Shown here piece by piece: positions 25,158-34,160 of a stretch of 64,000 nt of DNA (positions are counted from its first letter, which is position 1; each line of letters opens with the position of its first letter). A model generated the notes under the pieces. The model searched no databases. It had not been told where the DNA came from and saw only the letters and a program-made list of their open reading frames with translations. A program made the position numbers and the translations under genes. The stretch is from contig CALULQ010000014.1 in assembly GCA_944321525.1 (NCBI GenBank), forward strand, positions 1 through 64,000, in the 5' to 3' direction. Source of the stretch: an uncultured Paraprevotella sp. GTDB lineage: Bacteria; Bacteroidota; Bacteroidia; Bacteroidales; Bacteroidaceae.

Positions 25158-27371
25158 ATGGAACAAAACGCTTTCTTCTCCAGCGAAGAAAAAGTGAGGC
25201 TGGCACAACTCTACAGGGAGCTTCTCAAACTCTCCGGCAACATACTCTATCGCGACGATTGCAAGAAACTGAAAACCTTCCTGGTGGAAGCCGTGCAGCG
25301 CAACCTCGTGCGGAGAAACGCATTCGGCATGAACCCCATCATCAACGACATGGAGACGGCCCTCATCGTGGCGTCGGAAATCGGACTGACGCGCGGCGCC
25401 ATCGTGGGCATCATGATTCACACCTGCGTGCGCTGCGGGTATTGCAGCCCCGAAGACGTGGAAAAGGAATTCGGAGAGGACGTGGCCGGCATCATCCGCG
25501 GGCTGAACCGCATACAGGAACTCTATGAAAAGAACCCCAGCGTGGAAAGCGAGAACTTCAGGAGCCTGCTCTTGTCCTTTGCCGAAGACATGCGCGTGAT
25601 TCTCATCATGATTGCCAACCGCGTGAACGTCATGCGGCAAATCAAGGACACGGAAAATAAGGAGGCGCAACGGCGGGTGTCGGAAGAAGCGGCCTACCTG
25701 TACGCGCCACTGGCCCACAAACTGGGACTCTACCGCCTGAAGAGCGAATTGGAAGACTTGTCGCTGAAATATCTGGAACACGACGCCTACTACCTGATTA
25801 AGGAAAAGCTGAACGCCACGAAGAAATCGCGCGATGAATACATCAAAAAGTTCATCGGCCCCATCGAGCAGAAACTCCAGCAGGCAGGACTCAAGTTCCA
25901 CATCAAGGGACGCACCAAAAGCATACACTCCATCTGGCAGAAGATGAAGAAACAGCACTGCGGAGTGGAAGGCATCTACGACTTGTTCGCCATACGCATC
26001 ATTCTGGACTCTGCCCTTGAAAAAGAGAAAATGGAATGCTGGCAGGTTTACTCCATCATCACGGACATGTATCAGCCCAACCCCAAACGGCTGAGAGACT
26101 GGCTCTCCATCCCGAAAAGCAACGGATACGAAAGCCTGCACATCACCGTGCTCGGACCGGAAAACAAATGGGTGGAAGTGCAAATCCGAACGGAACGCAT
26201 GGACGAGATTGCCGAACGCGGACTGGCCGCGCACTGGCGCTACAAAGGCATCAAAAGTGGGGAAAGCGGAGTGGACGAATGGCTCAACAACATACGCAAC
26301 GCGTTGGAAAACAACGACGACATGCAACTCATGGACCAGTTCAAAATGGACCTCTATGAGGACGAGGTGTTCGTGTTCACCCCGAAAGGCGACCTCTTCA
26401 AGCTGCCAAAAGGCGCCACCGTGCTGGACTTCGCCTACGCCATACACACCAACGTGGGCGACCACTGCATCGGCGCAAGAATCAACGAGAAGAACGCTCC
26501 GCTGCGACAAGCGTTGAACAGCGGCGACCAAGTGGAAATCCTCACGGCCAACAACCAGTCGCCCAAGCAGGACTGGCTGAACTTCGTGGCGACGGGAAAA
26601 GCCCGCACCAAAATCCGCCAGGCCCTCAAGGAAATGCAGGCCAAGCAAGGCGCTTTTGCCAAAGAACTGTTGGAACGCAAATTCAAAAACAGGAAAATTG
26701 AATACGACGAGCCGACCATGATGCACGTCATCAAGAAACTCGGCTTCAAAGTGGTGACTGACTTCTACAAAAGCCTGGCCGACGAAACGCTCGACGCCAA
26801 CGAAGTCATCGACACTTACCTGGAACTGCAAAAATATGAAGCCGGACTGGCTGAACACGCGCCGGCTCCCAGCGCAGAAAACTACAACGTGCCTTCCGAA
26901 GCCGAACTCAAGGCACGCTCAAACGACGATGTGCTGGTCATCGACCAAAACTTGAAAGGACTGGACTTCACCTTGGCCAAATGTTGCCAACCGATATATG
27001 GCGACGACGTGTTCGGCTTCGTCACGGTGAACGGCGGCATCAAGATCCACCGCTGCGACTGCCCCAACGCGCAAGAACTGCGCAAACGCTTCGGCTACCG
27101 CATCGTGAAGGCGCGCTGGGCCGGCAAGCGAGGCAGCCAATATCCGATTACACTGAAAGTCGTGGGCAACGACGACTTGGGCATCGTGAACAACATCACG
27201 TCCATCATCAGCAAGGAAGAGAAAATACTGCTGCGCGGCATCAGCATCGACTCCCACGACGGACTGTTCTCGGGCACGCTCACCGTCATGCTCGACGACA
27301 CAGGCAAGCTGCAAACGCTGATAAAGAAACTGAAGACCATCAAGGGTGTGAAGCAAGTGTCGCGCAACTGA
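25158..27371 (+). CDS. RelA/SpoT-type (p)ppGpp synthetase with degenerate hydrolase site
   Basis: 737 residues in long-RSH order: HD-like domain (about 25-190), synthetase (about 240-360), TGS (about 395-460) and C-terminal ACT (about 655-735). The hydrolase motifs are lost: the first metal His is N59 (MNPIIND for HP…), and the HD/ED pair reads H88 T89 … R92 C93 (MIHTCVRCG for LLHDVVED). The synthetase looks intact: GRTKSIHSIWQK, GIYDLFAIRII, PKSNGYESLH, VEVQIRTERMDEIAERG. The charge motif RLRD precedes PKSNGY, as in bifunctional Rel rather than monofunctional RelA (ExDD). It should make but not break (p)ppGpp, so a second RSH or hydrolase is expected elsewhere. Confidence 0.92.
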   Translation: MEQNAFFSSEEKVRLAQLYRELLKLSGNILYRDDCKKLKTFLVEAVQRNLVRRNAFGMNPIINDMETALIVASEIGLTRGAIVGIMIHTCVRCGYCSPEDVEKEFGEDVAGIIRGLNRIQELYEKNPSVESENFRSLLLSFAEDMRVILIMIANRVNVMRQIKDTENKEAQRRVSEEAAYLYAPLAHKLGLYRLKSELEDLSLKYLEHDAYYLIKEKLNATKKSRDEYIKKFIGPIEQKLQQAGLKFHIKGRTKSIHSIWQKMKKQHCGVEGIYDLFAIRIILDSALEKEKMECWQVYSIITDMYQPNPKRLRDWLSIPKSNGYESLHITVLGPENKWVEVQIRTERMDEIAERGLAAHWRYKGIKSGESGVDEWLNNIRNALENNDDMQLMDQFKMDLYEDEVFVFTPKGDLFKLPKGATVLDFAYAIHTNVGDHCIGARINEKNAPLRQALNSGDQVEILTANNQSPKQDWLNFVATGKARTKIRQALKEMQAKQGAFAKELLERKFKNRKIEYDEPTMMHVIKKLGFKVVTDFYKSLADETLDANEVIDTYLELQKYEAGLAEHAPAPSAENYNVPSEAELKARSNDDVLVIDQNLKGLDFTLAKCCQPIYGDDVFGFVTVNGGIKIHRCDCPNAQELRKRFGYRIVKARWAGKRGSQYPITLKVVGNDDLGIVNNITSIISKEEKILLRGISIDSHDGLFSGTLTVMLDDTGKLQTLIKKLKTIKGVKQVSRN

Positions 27372-27398
27372 CGCGGCACTTGCTCCCGCCGGCGGGGG

Positions 27399-29303
27399 TC
27401 AGCCCGCCAACTCGTCCAGCTCCAGCCAGCGTATGGACTTCTCGTCCAGTTCGTCGTTGAGCAAAGGAAGGCGCTTGGACTTCTCCGTCAGTTCCTCCAC
27501 GGAAAGCGTCCCGCTACACAAGGCTTCCTCTATGTCCTTCTTCTCCTCTTCGAGTGCGGCAATTTCTTGCTCCAGCAATTCCATTTCCCGCTTCTCCTTG
27601 AACGTCAGCTTGCGTTTCTGTCCGTTTTCAGCGGCACGCGGTTTCTGAGCTGCCGCCGCTTCCTTCGGCTTATGCGTCACAGCCTTTTGCTGTTCTCGTT
27701 CAAACCGTTCTTTTTCGTCCTTCCACTCGCGATACTGCGTGTAGTTTCCGGGAAAGTCGCGCACGTCGCCCTGCCCTTGGAACACCAACAAGTGATCCAC
27801 CACCTTGTCCATGAAATAGCGGTCGTGACTGACCACGATGACACAGCCCTTAAAATTCCGGAGATAGTCTTCCAGCACCTGCAACGTGACGATGTCCAAG
27901 TCGTTGGTCGGCTCGTCCAACACCAGGAAGTTCGGATTCTGCATCAGCACCGTGCAGAGATAGAGGCGGCGGCGCTCTCCGCCGCTCAACTTGTAGACGT
28001 AGTTCTGCTGATCCTTGGGCGAAAACATGAAGTGCTGCAGGAATTGCATGGCCGACAAATGGCGCCCTCCGCCCAAGTCGACATACTCCGCGATGTTCCT
28101 CACCACGTCAATCACTTTCATCTGCTCGTCAAAAGCCAGCCCTTCTTGCGAATAATAACCGAACTTCACGGTTTCGCCTACCACCACTCTTCCGCTGTCG
28201 GGCTTCACCAACCCCAGCAGAATCTTGATAAAGGTGGACTTCCCCGTGCCGTTGTTTCCCACGACTCCCATCTTCTCGTAGCGGGAGAAGTTGTAGAAGA
28301 AGTCCTTCAATACCACTTTCCCCGGTCCGAAACTCTTACTGATATAGTCGGCCTCGAAGATTTTGCTGCCGATGTAGGCCGACTTCACCTCCAGCGCCAC
28401 GCTTTTCTCCTCCGTGCGGCGCTTGGCCACCTTCTCCAGTTCGTAGAAGGCATCTTCCCGGTAGCGCGCCTTGTGGCCCCGCGCACAAGGCATGCGGCGC
28501 ATCCAGTCCAGTTCGCGGCGATAGAGGTTGTTGGCCCGGGCCACCTCGGCGTTCGAAGCGTCGATACGCTCCTGGCGCTTCTCCAAGTAATAGCTGTAGT
28601 TTCCCTTGTAGGCATACATTGTTTCATTGTCCAGCTCCAAAATGACGGAGCAGACACGGTCGAGGAAATAGCGGTCGTGGGTCACCATGAGCAGGCTCAG
28701 CTTCGACCGCTTCAGGTAATCCTCCAGCCATTCAATCATCTCCAGATCCAGATGGTTGGTCGGCTCGTCCAGGATGAGCAAGTCCGGCTCCGTGATGAGC
28801 ACATTGGCCAGGGCCACCCGCTTGAGCTGCCCGCCCGAGAGGGTGGCCACTTTCTGGTCGAAGGCCTGTATTTTCAGTTTCGAGAGGATTTGCTTGGCCC
28901 TGCTCTCATAGTCCCACGCCTTCTCGCGCTCCATCCGGTCGAGAAGTTCGTCCAAGCCCGGGTTTCCCGGCGTGGCCATGCACTTCTCATACTCCCGAAT
29001 CAGGTTGGTCACGGCGTTCCCGTGGTGGAAACAAGCCTCAATGACGGTAAACTCCGGCGGATAGGCAGGCGACTGCTCCAAGTAGCCCACTTCCACGTCG
29101 CGCCGGTAAACGATGCGGCCTCCGTCGTGGCCTTCCCTCCCGGCCAATATATTTAATAAGGCGGACTTCCCCGTGCCGTTCTTGGCAATCAGCCCCACAT
29201 GCTGCCCCTCGGCGATACCGAAAGAGACGTCCTCGAACAGGACCCGCTCGCCGATGCGCTTGGCCAAGCCGTCCACTTGTAAATAAGGATTCACTAATGC
29301 CAT
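27399..29303 (-). CDS. ABC-F family ATPase (Uup-like)
   Basis: 634 residues with two ABC ATPase domains and no membrane segments, the ABC-F layout; such proteins act on ribosomes, or on DNA for Uup. Domain 1: Walker A IAKNGTGKSALLNIL, signature LSGGQLKRVALANVL, Walker B LLILDEPTNHLD. A linker (about 245-300) is followed by domain 2: VGNNGTGKSTFIKILL, KLSGGERRRLYLCTVL, FLVLDEPTNDLD. The C-terminus (about 545-625) is a Glu/Lys-rich coiled coil (KEKREMELLEQEIAALEEEK in parts), as in Uup. ATG 29303 (MALVNPYLQVDGLAKRIG) is chosen over an upstream start that adds twelve unlikely residues. Convergent with the RSH gene, 27 bp apart. Confidence 0.92.
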   Translation of the reverse strand: MALVNPYLQVDGLAKRIGERVLFEDVSFGIAEGQHVGLIAKNGTGKSALLNILAGREGHDGGRIVYRRDVEVGYLEQSPAYPPEFTVIEACFHHGNAVTNLIREYEKCMATPGNPGLDELLDRMEREKAWDYESRAKQILSKLKIQAFDQKVATLSGGQLKRVALANVLITEPDLLILDEPTNHLDLEMIEWLEDYLKRSKLSLLMVTHDRYFLDRVCSVILELDNETMYAYKGNYSYYLEKRQERIDASNAEVARANNLYRRELDWMRRMPCARGHKARYREDAFYELEKVAKRRTEEKSVALEVKSAYIGSKIFEADYISKSFGPGKVVLKDFFYNFSRYEKMGVVGNNGTGKSTFIKILLGLVKPDSGRVVVGETVKFGYYSQEGLAFDEQMKVIDVVRNIAEYVDLGGGRHLSAMQFLQHFMFSPKDQQNYVYKLSGGERRRLYLCTVLMQNPNFLVLDEPTNDLDIVTLQVLEDYLRNFKGCVIVVSHDRYFMDKVVDHLLVFQGQGDVRDFPGNYTQYREWKDEKERFEREQQKAVTHKPKEAAAAQKPRAAENGQKRKLTFKEKREMELLEQEIAALEEEKKDIEEALCSGTLSVEELTEKSKRLPLLNDELDEKSIRWLELDELAG

Positions 29304-29438
29304 AATTCTTTTCTGGAAATTGCCCGCGAATATAACCATTAATTACGAAACTAACAAAAAGAAAGCCGGCGGGAAAAAACTTTCCCCGGAGAACGAAAAA
29401 AAAAGAGCGAACTTGCATGCCTTTTGAAAATTATTCAT

Positions 29439-29447
29439 TACTTTTGC
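29439..29447 (+). promoter_or_regulatory. Putative rho promoter and long leader
   Basis: TACTTTTGC matches TAnnTTTGC; a TTGC at 29413-29416 may serve as -33. The leader of about 130 nt contains AAGGATG … CATCCTT (about 29461-29492), which can fold as a hairpin; long leaders on rho often serve autoregulation, which is inference here. Confidence 0.55.
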
Positions 29448-29590
29448 AGCATCAAAACGCAAGGATGGCTATCCATACATAGCATCCTTTCTTTAATCAC
29501 AACGAATAATCCAATCAATAACACAAGCCTTGCATTATTTTACAGCATCATGCCGTATAATAGGAAGGAAAAGGACAACACATACTTAAC

Positions 29591-31588
29591 ATGCACAAGA
29601 AAAGCGAATTAGAGAACATGTCCCAGGAAGAACTGATGGACATCGCAAAGGAACTGGGCATACAAACGCCCGGAGAGGGTGACCGCATGGGCCTGATATA
29701 CCAAATCATCGACGAAGAGTCCATCCAATCGGCATCACAAAAGGCCGCCCCGGCCAAAACACCACGCAAACGCATCAAGGTGGTCAAGAAAGAAACCGAC
29801 CGCGTGTATAGCGCCTCACAAGGAAACGGAGAAAACTTCGACATCAAGAAACGAGATATCAACCGCGCCAACCGCGTGGAAACGACCGTTGCTGCTGAAA
29901 GCAGCGCCACGCCGGCCATAGCACCGGCTCCGGCAAGCACGGACACCACGGAAACAGAGGCGGCGGCTCCCGAAGCCACGCCCGAAGCGCCCGCACCCAA
30001 GAAGAGGGGGCGCAAGTCGAAAGCCGAGAAAGCCGCCATGGAAGCTGCAGCGAAACTGGCTGAAGAACAAGCCCAAAGCGCGGAACAGGAAGAGGAACAG
30101 CAAACCGAACCAGCCAACGACGCCATCTCGGACGTCCCGTTGGACATCCTGCAAGACTCCACCCCACAACCCGCCGAAGAAAACGACGGGGAAACGCCGG
30201 CCGAAGAAACACAAGACGCCGGAACGCAAGACGCCACCGCCAATCCCATCGAAAAATTCTTCTCCGCGGACGAGGAGGACTTCGTCATCGTGGAAGACCT
30301 GCCGATTCTCAACCCCGGACTCCCCATGGACGACAACTACCTGACTTACCCCAGCCGGCAACCCGACATCACCTCGCAAGGACCGGCCGACAACTACGCC
30401 GCAACCATGCCCGCCGCCATGCAGGAAAAGGCGACCCCGGCGGCCAAAGGACCGGAACGGGCTTACGACTTCGGCGACATACTGACGGGCGAAGGCGTGC
30501 TGGAAATCATGCAGGACGGATATGGCTTCCTGCGCTCCAGCGACTACAACTACCTCTCCTCGCCCGACGACATCTACGTGAGCGCATCGCAAATCAAGCT
30601 CTTCGGGCTCAAGACGGGCGACGTGGTGGAAGGCCCCGTCCGGCCTCCGAAACCGGGCGAGAAGTATTTCCCCCTCATCCGCGTGACGAAAATCAACGGC
30701 TGCTCACCGGCCGACGTGCGCGACCGCGTGCCCTTCGAGCACCTCACGCCGCTCTTCCCCGACGAAAAGTTCAAGCTCTGCAAAGGTTTCAACGACAACC
30801 TGTCCACCCGCATCGTGGACCTCTTCGCGCCCATCGGCAAGGGGCAGCGCGCACTGCTCGTGGCACAGCCCAAAACCGGTAAGACCATCCTGATGAAGGA
30901 CATCGCCAACGCCATCGCCGCCAACCATCCGGAAGCCTACCTCATCATGCTGCTCATCGACGAGCGCCCCGAGGAAGTGACCGACATGGCCCGCACGGTG
31001 AACGCCGAGGTCATCGCCTCCACCTTCGACGAGCCCGCCGAGCGCCACGTGAAAATCGCCGGCATCGTGCTCGAGAAAGCCAAACGCATGGTGGAGTGCG
31101 GCCACGACGTGGTCATCTTCCTCGACTCCATCACCCGCCTGGCACGCGCCTACAACACCGTGTCGCCCGCCAGCGGCAAAGTGCTCTCCGGTGGTGTTGA
31201 CGCCAACGCCCTGCACAAGCCCAAACGCTTCTTCGGAGCGGCCCGCAACATCGAGAACGGCGGCTCGCTCACCATCATCGCCACCGCGCTCATCGACACG
31301 GGCAGCAAGATGGACGAAGTCATCTTCGAAGAGTTCAAGGGCACGGGCAACATGGAGCTCCAGCTCGACCGCGCACTGAGCAACAAGCGCATCTTCCCGG
31401 CCGTGAACATCATTGCCTCCAGCACACGGCGCGACGACCTGCTGCACGACAAGCAGACGCTGGACCGCATGTGGGTGCTGCGCAAAATCCTGTCGGACAT
31501 GAACCCCGTGGAGGCCATGACGTTCCTGAAGGACCGCATCGAGCCGACAAAAAACAACGAGGAGTTCCTCATGAGCATGAATTCCTGA
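29591..31588 (+). CDS. rho: Transcription termination factor Rho with disordered insertion
   Basis: 665 residues; E. coli Rho has 419. A short N-terminal Rho-N helical domain (about 1-45, [15 protein letters not shown]) is followed by some 230 residues of low complexity, rich in Ala, Glu, Pro, Thr and Gln, with a basic patch ([11 protein letters not shown]). The conserved part begins near 290: RNA-binding cold-shock fold ([15 protein letters not shown]…DIYVSASQI), Walker [15 protein letters not shown] near 430, Walker [18 protein letters not shown]-loop and R-loop region ([30 protein letters not shown] in parts). It ends untranslated or inactive transcripts. Disordered Rho inserts are known in Bacteroides and linked to condensate formation and gut fitness. 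A strong terminator follows. Confidence 0.97.
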   Translation: MHKKSELENMSQEELMDIAKELGIQTPGEGDRMGLIYQIIDEESIQSASQKAAPAKTPRKRIKVVKKETDRVYSASQGNGENFDIKKRDINRANRVETTVAAESSATPAIAPAPASTDTTETEAAAPEATPEAPAPKKRGRKSKAEKAAMEAAAKLAEEQAQSAEQEEEQQTEPANDAISDVPLDILQDSTPQPAEENDGETPAEETQDAGTQDATANPIEKFFSADEEDFVIVEDLPILNPGLPMDDNYLTYPSRQPDITSQGPADNYAATMPAAMQEKATPAAKGPERAYDFGDILTGEGVLEIMQDGYGFLRSSDYNYLSSPDDIYVSASQIKLFGLKTGDVVEGPVRPPKPGEKYFPLIRVTKINGCSPADVRDRVPFEHLTPLFPDEKFKLCKGFNDNLSTRIVDLFAPIGKGQRALLVAQPKTGKTILMKDIANAIAANHPEAYLIMLLIDERPEEVTDMARTVNAEVIASTFDEPAERHVKIAGIVLEKAKRMVECGHDVVIFLDSITRLARAYNTVSPASGKVLSGGVDANALHKPKRFFGAARNIENGGSLTIIATALIDTGSKMDEVIFEEFKGTGNMELQLDRALSNKRIFPAVNIIASSTRRDDLLHDKQTLDRMWVLRKILSDMNPVEAMTFLKDRIEPTKNNEEFLMSMNS

Positions 31589-31617
31589 CGCACGGCCGCA
31601 CACGGCCTGCAACACAT

Positions 31618-31664
31618 AGCGTCCCGCCGAGGCACGACAGCCTCCGGCGGGACGCTCTTTTTTT
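31618..31664 (+). terminator. Rho-independent terminator after rho
   Basis: Perfect 12-bp stem AGCGTCCCGCCG (31618-31629) / CGGCGGGACGCT (31645-31656) followed by C and eight T. The rho gene itself ends in an intrinsic terminator. Confidence 0.92.
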
Positions 31665-31774
31665 CCTCCACCCATCTTTCCCCGCCCCAAAACCTCCTTC
31701 GCCGCCATGCCGGCAGCCGCCAAACGGCCGGAACCGCCCGCATCATCCGGCAAAACCGTGCGGCATTCGGAATC

Positions 31775-31836
31775 GTACTTTGCGGGAAGTACTCGAGTAC
31801 TTGCCGCAGAGTACGCGAATACTCTCCGCAAAGTAC
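31775..31836. repeat. Modular GTAC palindrome, copy 4 (three units)
   Basis: Units at 31775-31792 (GTACTTTGCGGGAAGTAC), 31797-31814 (GTACTTGCCGCAGAGTAC) and 31819-31836 (ATACTCTCCGCAAAGTAC). The first linker is TCGA, the second GCGA. Flanks CGGAATC before and GCTGCGGG after match the family. It sits in the 389-bp convergent gap between rho and the AraC gene, which holds nothing else but the rho terminator. Confidence 0.9.
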
Positions 31837-31977
31837 GCTGCGGGCATGCGGCACGTCGACCGCGCCAACGCGCATCCGGCCGACCGGCCTTGCTGCCGGC
31901 ACATTCCCCCGAAGGCACACGCAACTCGGGCCGCAGGGCATCGTCCCCCGGCCGCCTCCGCCGCCCGCCAAACCGCG

Positions 31978-32817
31978 CTAACGCTTCGAGCGCAGGCGGT
32001 ATTGCTGTGGCGACATCTGCTTCATGCGCTTGAAAAAACGTCCGAAATAGGATTGGTCCGGGAAACCGAGGCCGACACTGATTTCCTGTATGCTCGAATC
32101 ATTCTTGTCCAGCCGCTTCATGGCTTCCTGCAAGAGGGTCTCGTCGATGATCTGCTTGGGCGTGCGCCCAATCATCCCCTTGGAAATCTGGGTGAGATAC
32201 TTGGCCGAGATGCAAAGTTTCCCCGCATAGAACTGCACCTCGTGCTCTTGTTCCAGATTTTCATGGAGCAAGTCCATAAAATTCCGGAATAATTCCCGCG
32301 AGCGGGACGACTCCACGGCGCTTTCGTCCAGCTGCACCGTGCCGGCCAGTTCGTAGAAACCAAAGACAAGGCCTCCCGTCAGGTTCAGCACCAGCTCGCG
32401 CGTGAAACCGCGCCCGTAGCCTTCCACCGCAAAGCGGTACAGCTCGATGAAATGGCGGGCCAGCTTCCTCACCCGCTCCTCCACGTTCCACACCATCTTG
32501 GAAAAAAGCAACAACATGAAACGGGGCTCCAGGCGCTGCGCACAATCCCTGAGCATGTAAGGCGGAAAACCGGCTATCGAGACAGAAAAGTCTGCCGAAG
32601 AGCGCAACTTCCTCATGCGCAATTCCGGACGAAGGAACAACACCCGCCTGCGGTTGACTTCATGCTCCTCCTCCCCCAGCAAGAGGACTCCCCTCCCCCT
32701 TTCAACCACCACGAACAAACATTTGTCCATGCGCCACTCCTTCTCGGCCATCCAGTCCAAGGAACTCCTCAAGTAGAAACATTCCTGGACAAGCACCTGG
32801 TTCTTCTCTCTCTCCAT
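31978..32817 (-). CDS. AraC-family transcriptional regulator
   Basis: 279 residues. The C-terminal 100 residues form the AraC/XylS double helix-turn-helix: LCISAKYLTQISKGMIGRTPKQIIDETLL (first HTH, read in parts) and SIQEISVGLGFPDQSYFGRFFKRMKQMSPQQYR (second). The N-terminal 170 residues look like an AraC-binding/cupin-like sensor, with no recognised ligand. It is divergent from the RND efflux operon (165 bp between starts), so regulation of that operon is likely. ATG 32817 (MEREKNQVLVQ) is chosen; a TTG 30 bp upstream would add ten residues. Confidence 0.9.
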   Translation of the reverse strand: MEREKNQVLVQECFYLRSSLDWMAEKEWRMDKCLFVVVERGRGVLLLGEEEHEVNRRRVLFLRPELRMRKLRSSADFSVSIAGFPPYMLRDCAQRLEPRFMLLLFSKMVWNVEERVRKLARHFIELYRFAVEGYGRGFTRELVLNLTGGLVFGFYELAGTVQLDESAVESSRSRELFRNFMDLLHENLEQEHEVQFYAGKLCISAKYLTQISKGMIGRTPKQIIDETLLQEAMKRLDKNDSSIQEISVGLGFPDQSYFGRFFKRMKQMSPQQYRLRSKR

Positions 32818-32939
32818 GCAAAAGAAACTTTTGTTAATAGAAACCAAAATTAAGTAGAATATTCCTAAAATGCAAGGTGACTTCCCAAAATGAACAAAAC
32901 AAAGGTACTTTTAACACTCGTAGTCTCGCCCACATTGCG

Positions 32940-32948
32940 TATTTTTGC
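32940..32948 (+). promoter_or_regulatory. Putative RND operon promoter -7 box
   Basis: TATTTTTGC matches TAnnTTTGC, 33 nt before the ATG of the adaptor gene. The 165-bp divergent gap to the AraC gene should also hold that regulator's site; none is obvious. Confidence 0.55.
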
Positions 32949-32981
32949 AGCAATTTTGAGATTATATATTTATTAAGTGTT

Positions 32982-34136
32982 ATGAATAGAGGTATTAAGA
33001 CTGTTGCAACTTCAGCTTTCTGCTGCTTAGTTGCGTTGACTGGTTGCAAAAAGCAACAGCAAGCAATGGACATGGGTTCCTACAAGACCATGACCGTGAA
33101 GACCGAATCCAGAGAACTCCAATCCCGCTACAGCGCGAGCATCAAAGGCCGCCAGGACGTGGACATCTATCCGCAAGTGAGCGGCACGCTCCAGAAGCTG
33201 TGCGTCAAGGAAGGCGACCGCGTGACGAAGGGACAAACGCTGTTCATCATCGACCAAGTGCCTTATCAGGCCGCCCTCAACACGGCCAAGGCCAACCTCG
33301 AAGCAGCAAAAGCCGCAGAAGCCACAGCCGACCTGACGCTGAAAAGCACCCAGCGCCTGTTCGACCAGAAGGTGGTGTCGGACTTCGACCTGCAGACGGC
33401 CAAGAACAACTTGCTGAGCGCCAAAGCCGCCGTGGCACAGATGGAAGCACAGGTGGTGAACGCGGCCAACAACTTGTCGTACACCGTGGTGAAGAGCCCG
33501 TCGAACGGCGTGGTGGGCGAGCTTCCCTACCGCCAGGGAGCATTGGTAAGCAGCGCCATCCCGCAACCGCTGACCACCGTGTCGGACAACAGCGAGATGT
33601 ATGTCTACTTCTCCATGCCCGAGAATGACGTGCTGAGCCTCGTCCGCCAATACGGCTCGCTGGAAGAAGCCATCGCGAAAATGCCGAAAGTGCAGCTCAT
33701 GCTGAACGACGGCACGCTCCTGCCCGATTCCGGCCGCGTGGAATCCATCAGCGGCGTCATCGACCCGAACACCGGCTCCTCGCAGCTCCGCGCAGCGTTC
33801 CCCAACACCTCGCACCTGCTCCACACCGGCTCGAACGGCAACGTCATCATGCCGGTATACTTTAACGACGTCATCGTCATCCCGCAGGCCGCCACGTTCG
33901 AACTGCAAGACAAGGTGCTGGCCTACAAGGTGGTGGACGGCAAGGCCCAGAGCGTGAACATCCAAGTGGCCCCGCAGAACAACGGCACGGAATACATCGT
34001 GACGGGCGGACTGAACGTGGGTGACGTCATCGTGGCCGAAGGCGCAGGCCTCCTCCGCGAAGGCACGCCCATCAGCACCGGCGCAGCCGCACAACAGGGT
34101 GCGGAGAAGCAAGGCGCGGAAAAGCAAGGCAAATAA
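32982..34136 (+). CDS. RND efflux periplasmic adaptor (AcrA/MexA family)
   Basis: 384 residues. Lipoprotein signal at the N-terminus: hydrophobic TSAFCCLVALTGCKK with lipobox LTGC, so it is anchored in the inner membrane on its periplasmic side. The adaptor folds follow: the lipoyl/barrel-sandwich halves (DIYPQVSGTLQKLCVKEGDRVTKGQTLF in parts; VVKSPSNGVVGELPYRQGALVS), a helical hairpin between them (about 100-165) and a beta-barrel and membrane-proximal end. ATG 32982 gives the lipobox the right spacing, while an earlier in-frame start would not. First gene of a three-gene tripartite pump operon; the substrate is unknown. Confidence 0.95.
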   Translation: MNRGIKTVATSAFCCLVALTGCKKQQQAMDMGSYKTMTVKTESRELQSRYSASIKGRQDVDIYPQVSGTLQKLCVKEGDRVTKGQTLFIIDQVPYQAALNTAKANLEAAKAAEATADLTLKSTQRLFDQKVVSDFDLQTAKNNLLSAKAAVAQMEAQVVNAANNLSYTVVKSPSNGVVGELPYRQGALVSSAIPQPLTTVSDNSEMYVYFSMPENDVLSLVRQYGSLEEAIAKMPKVQLMLNDGTLLPDSGRVESISGVIDPNTGSSQLRAAFPNTSHLLHTGSNGNVIMPVYFNDVIVIPQAATFELQDKVLAYKVVDGKAQSVNIQVAPQNNGTEYIVTGGLNVGDVIVAEGAGLLREGTPISTGAAAQQGAEKQGAEKQGK

Positions 34137-34160
34137 AGGATAACCAATTAATCAGAAACA

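Noticed and set aside
25158..27371. Fully bifunctional SpoT
   Set aside because: The hydrolase metal-binding residues are replaced, so only synthesis is supported.
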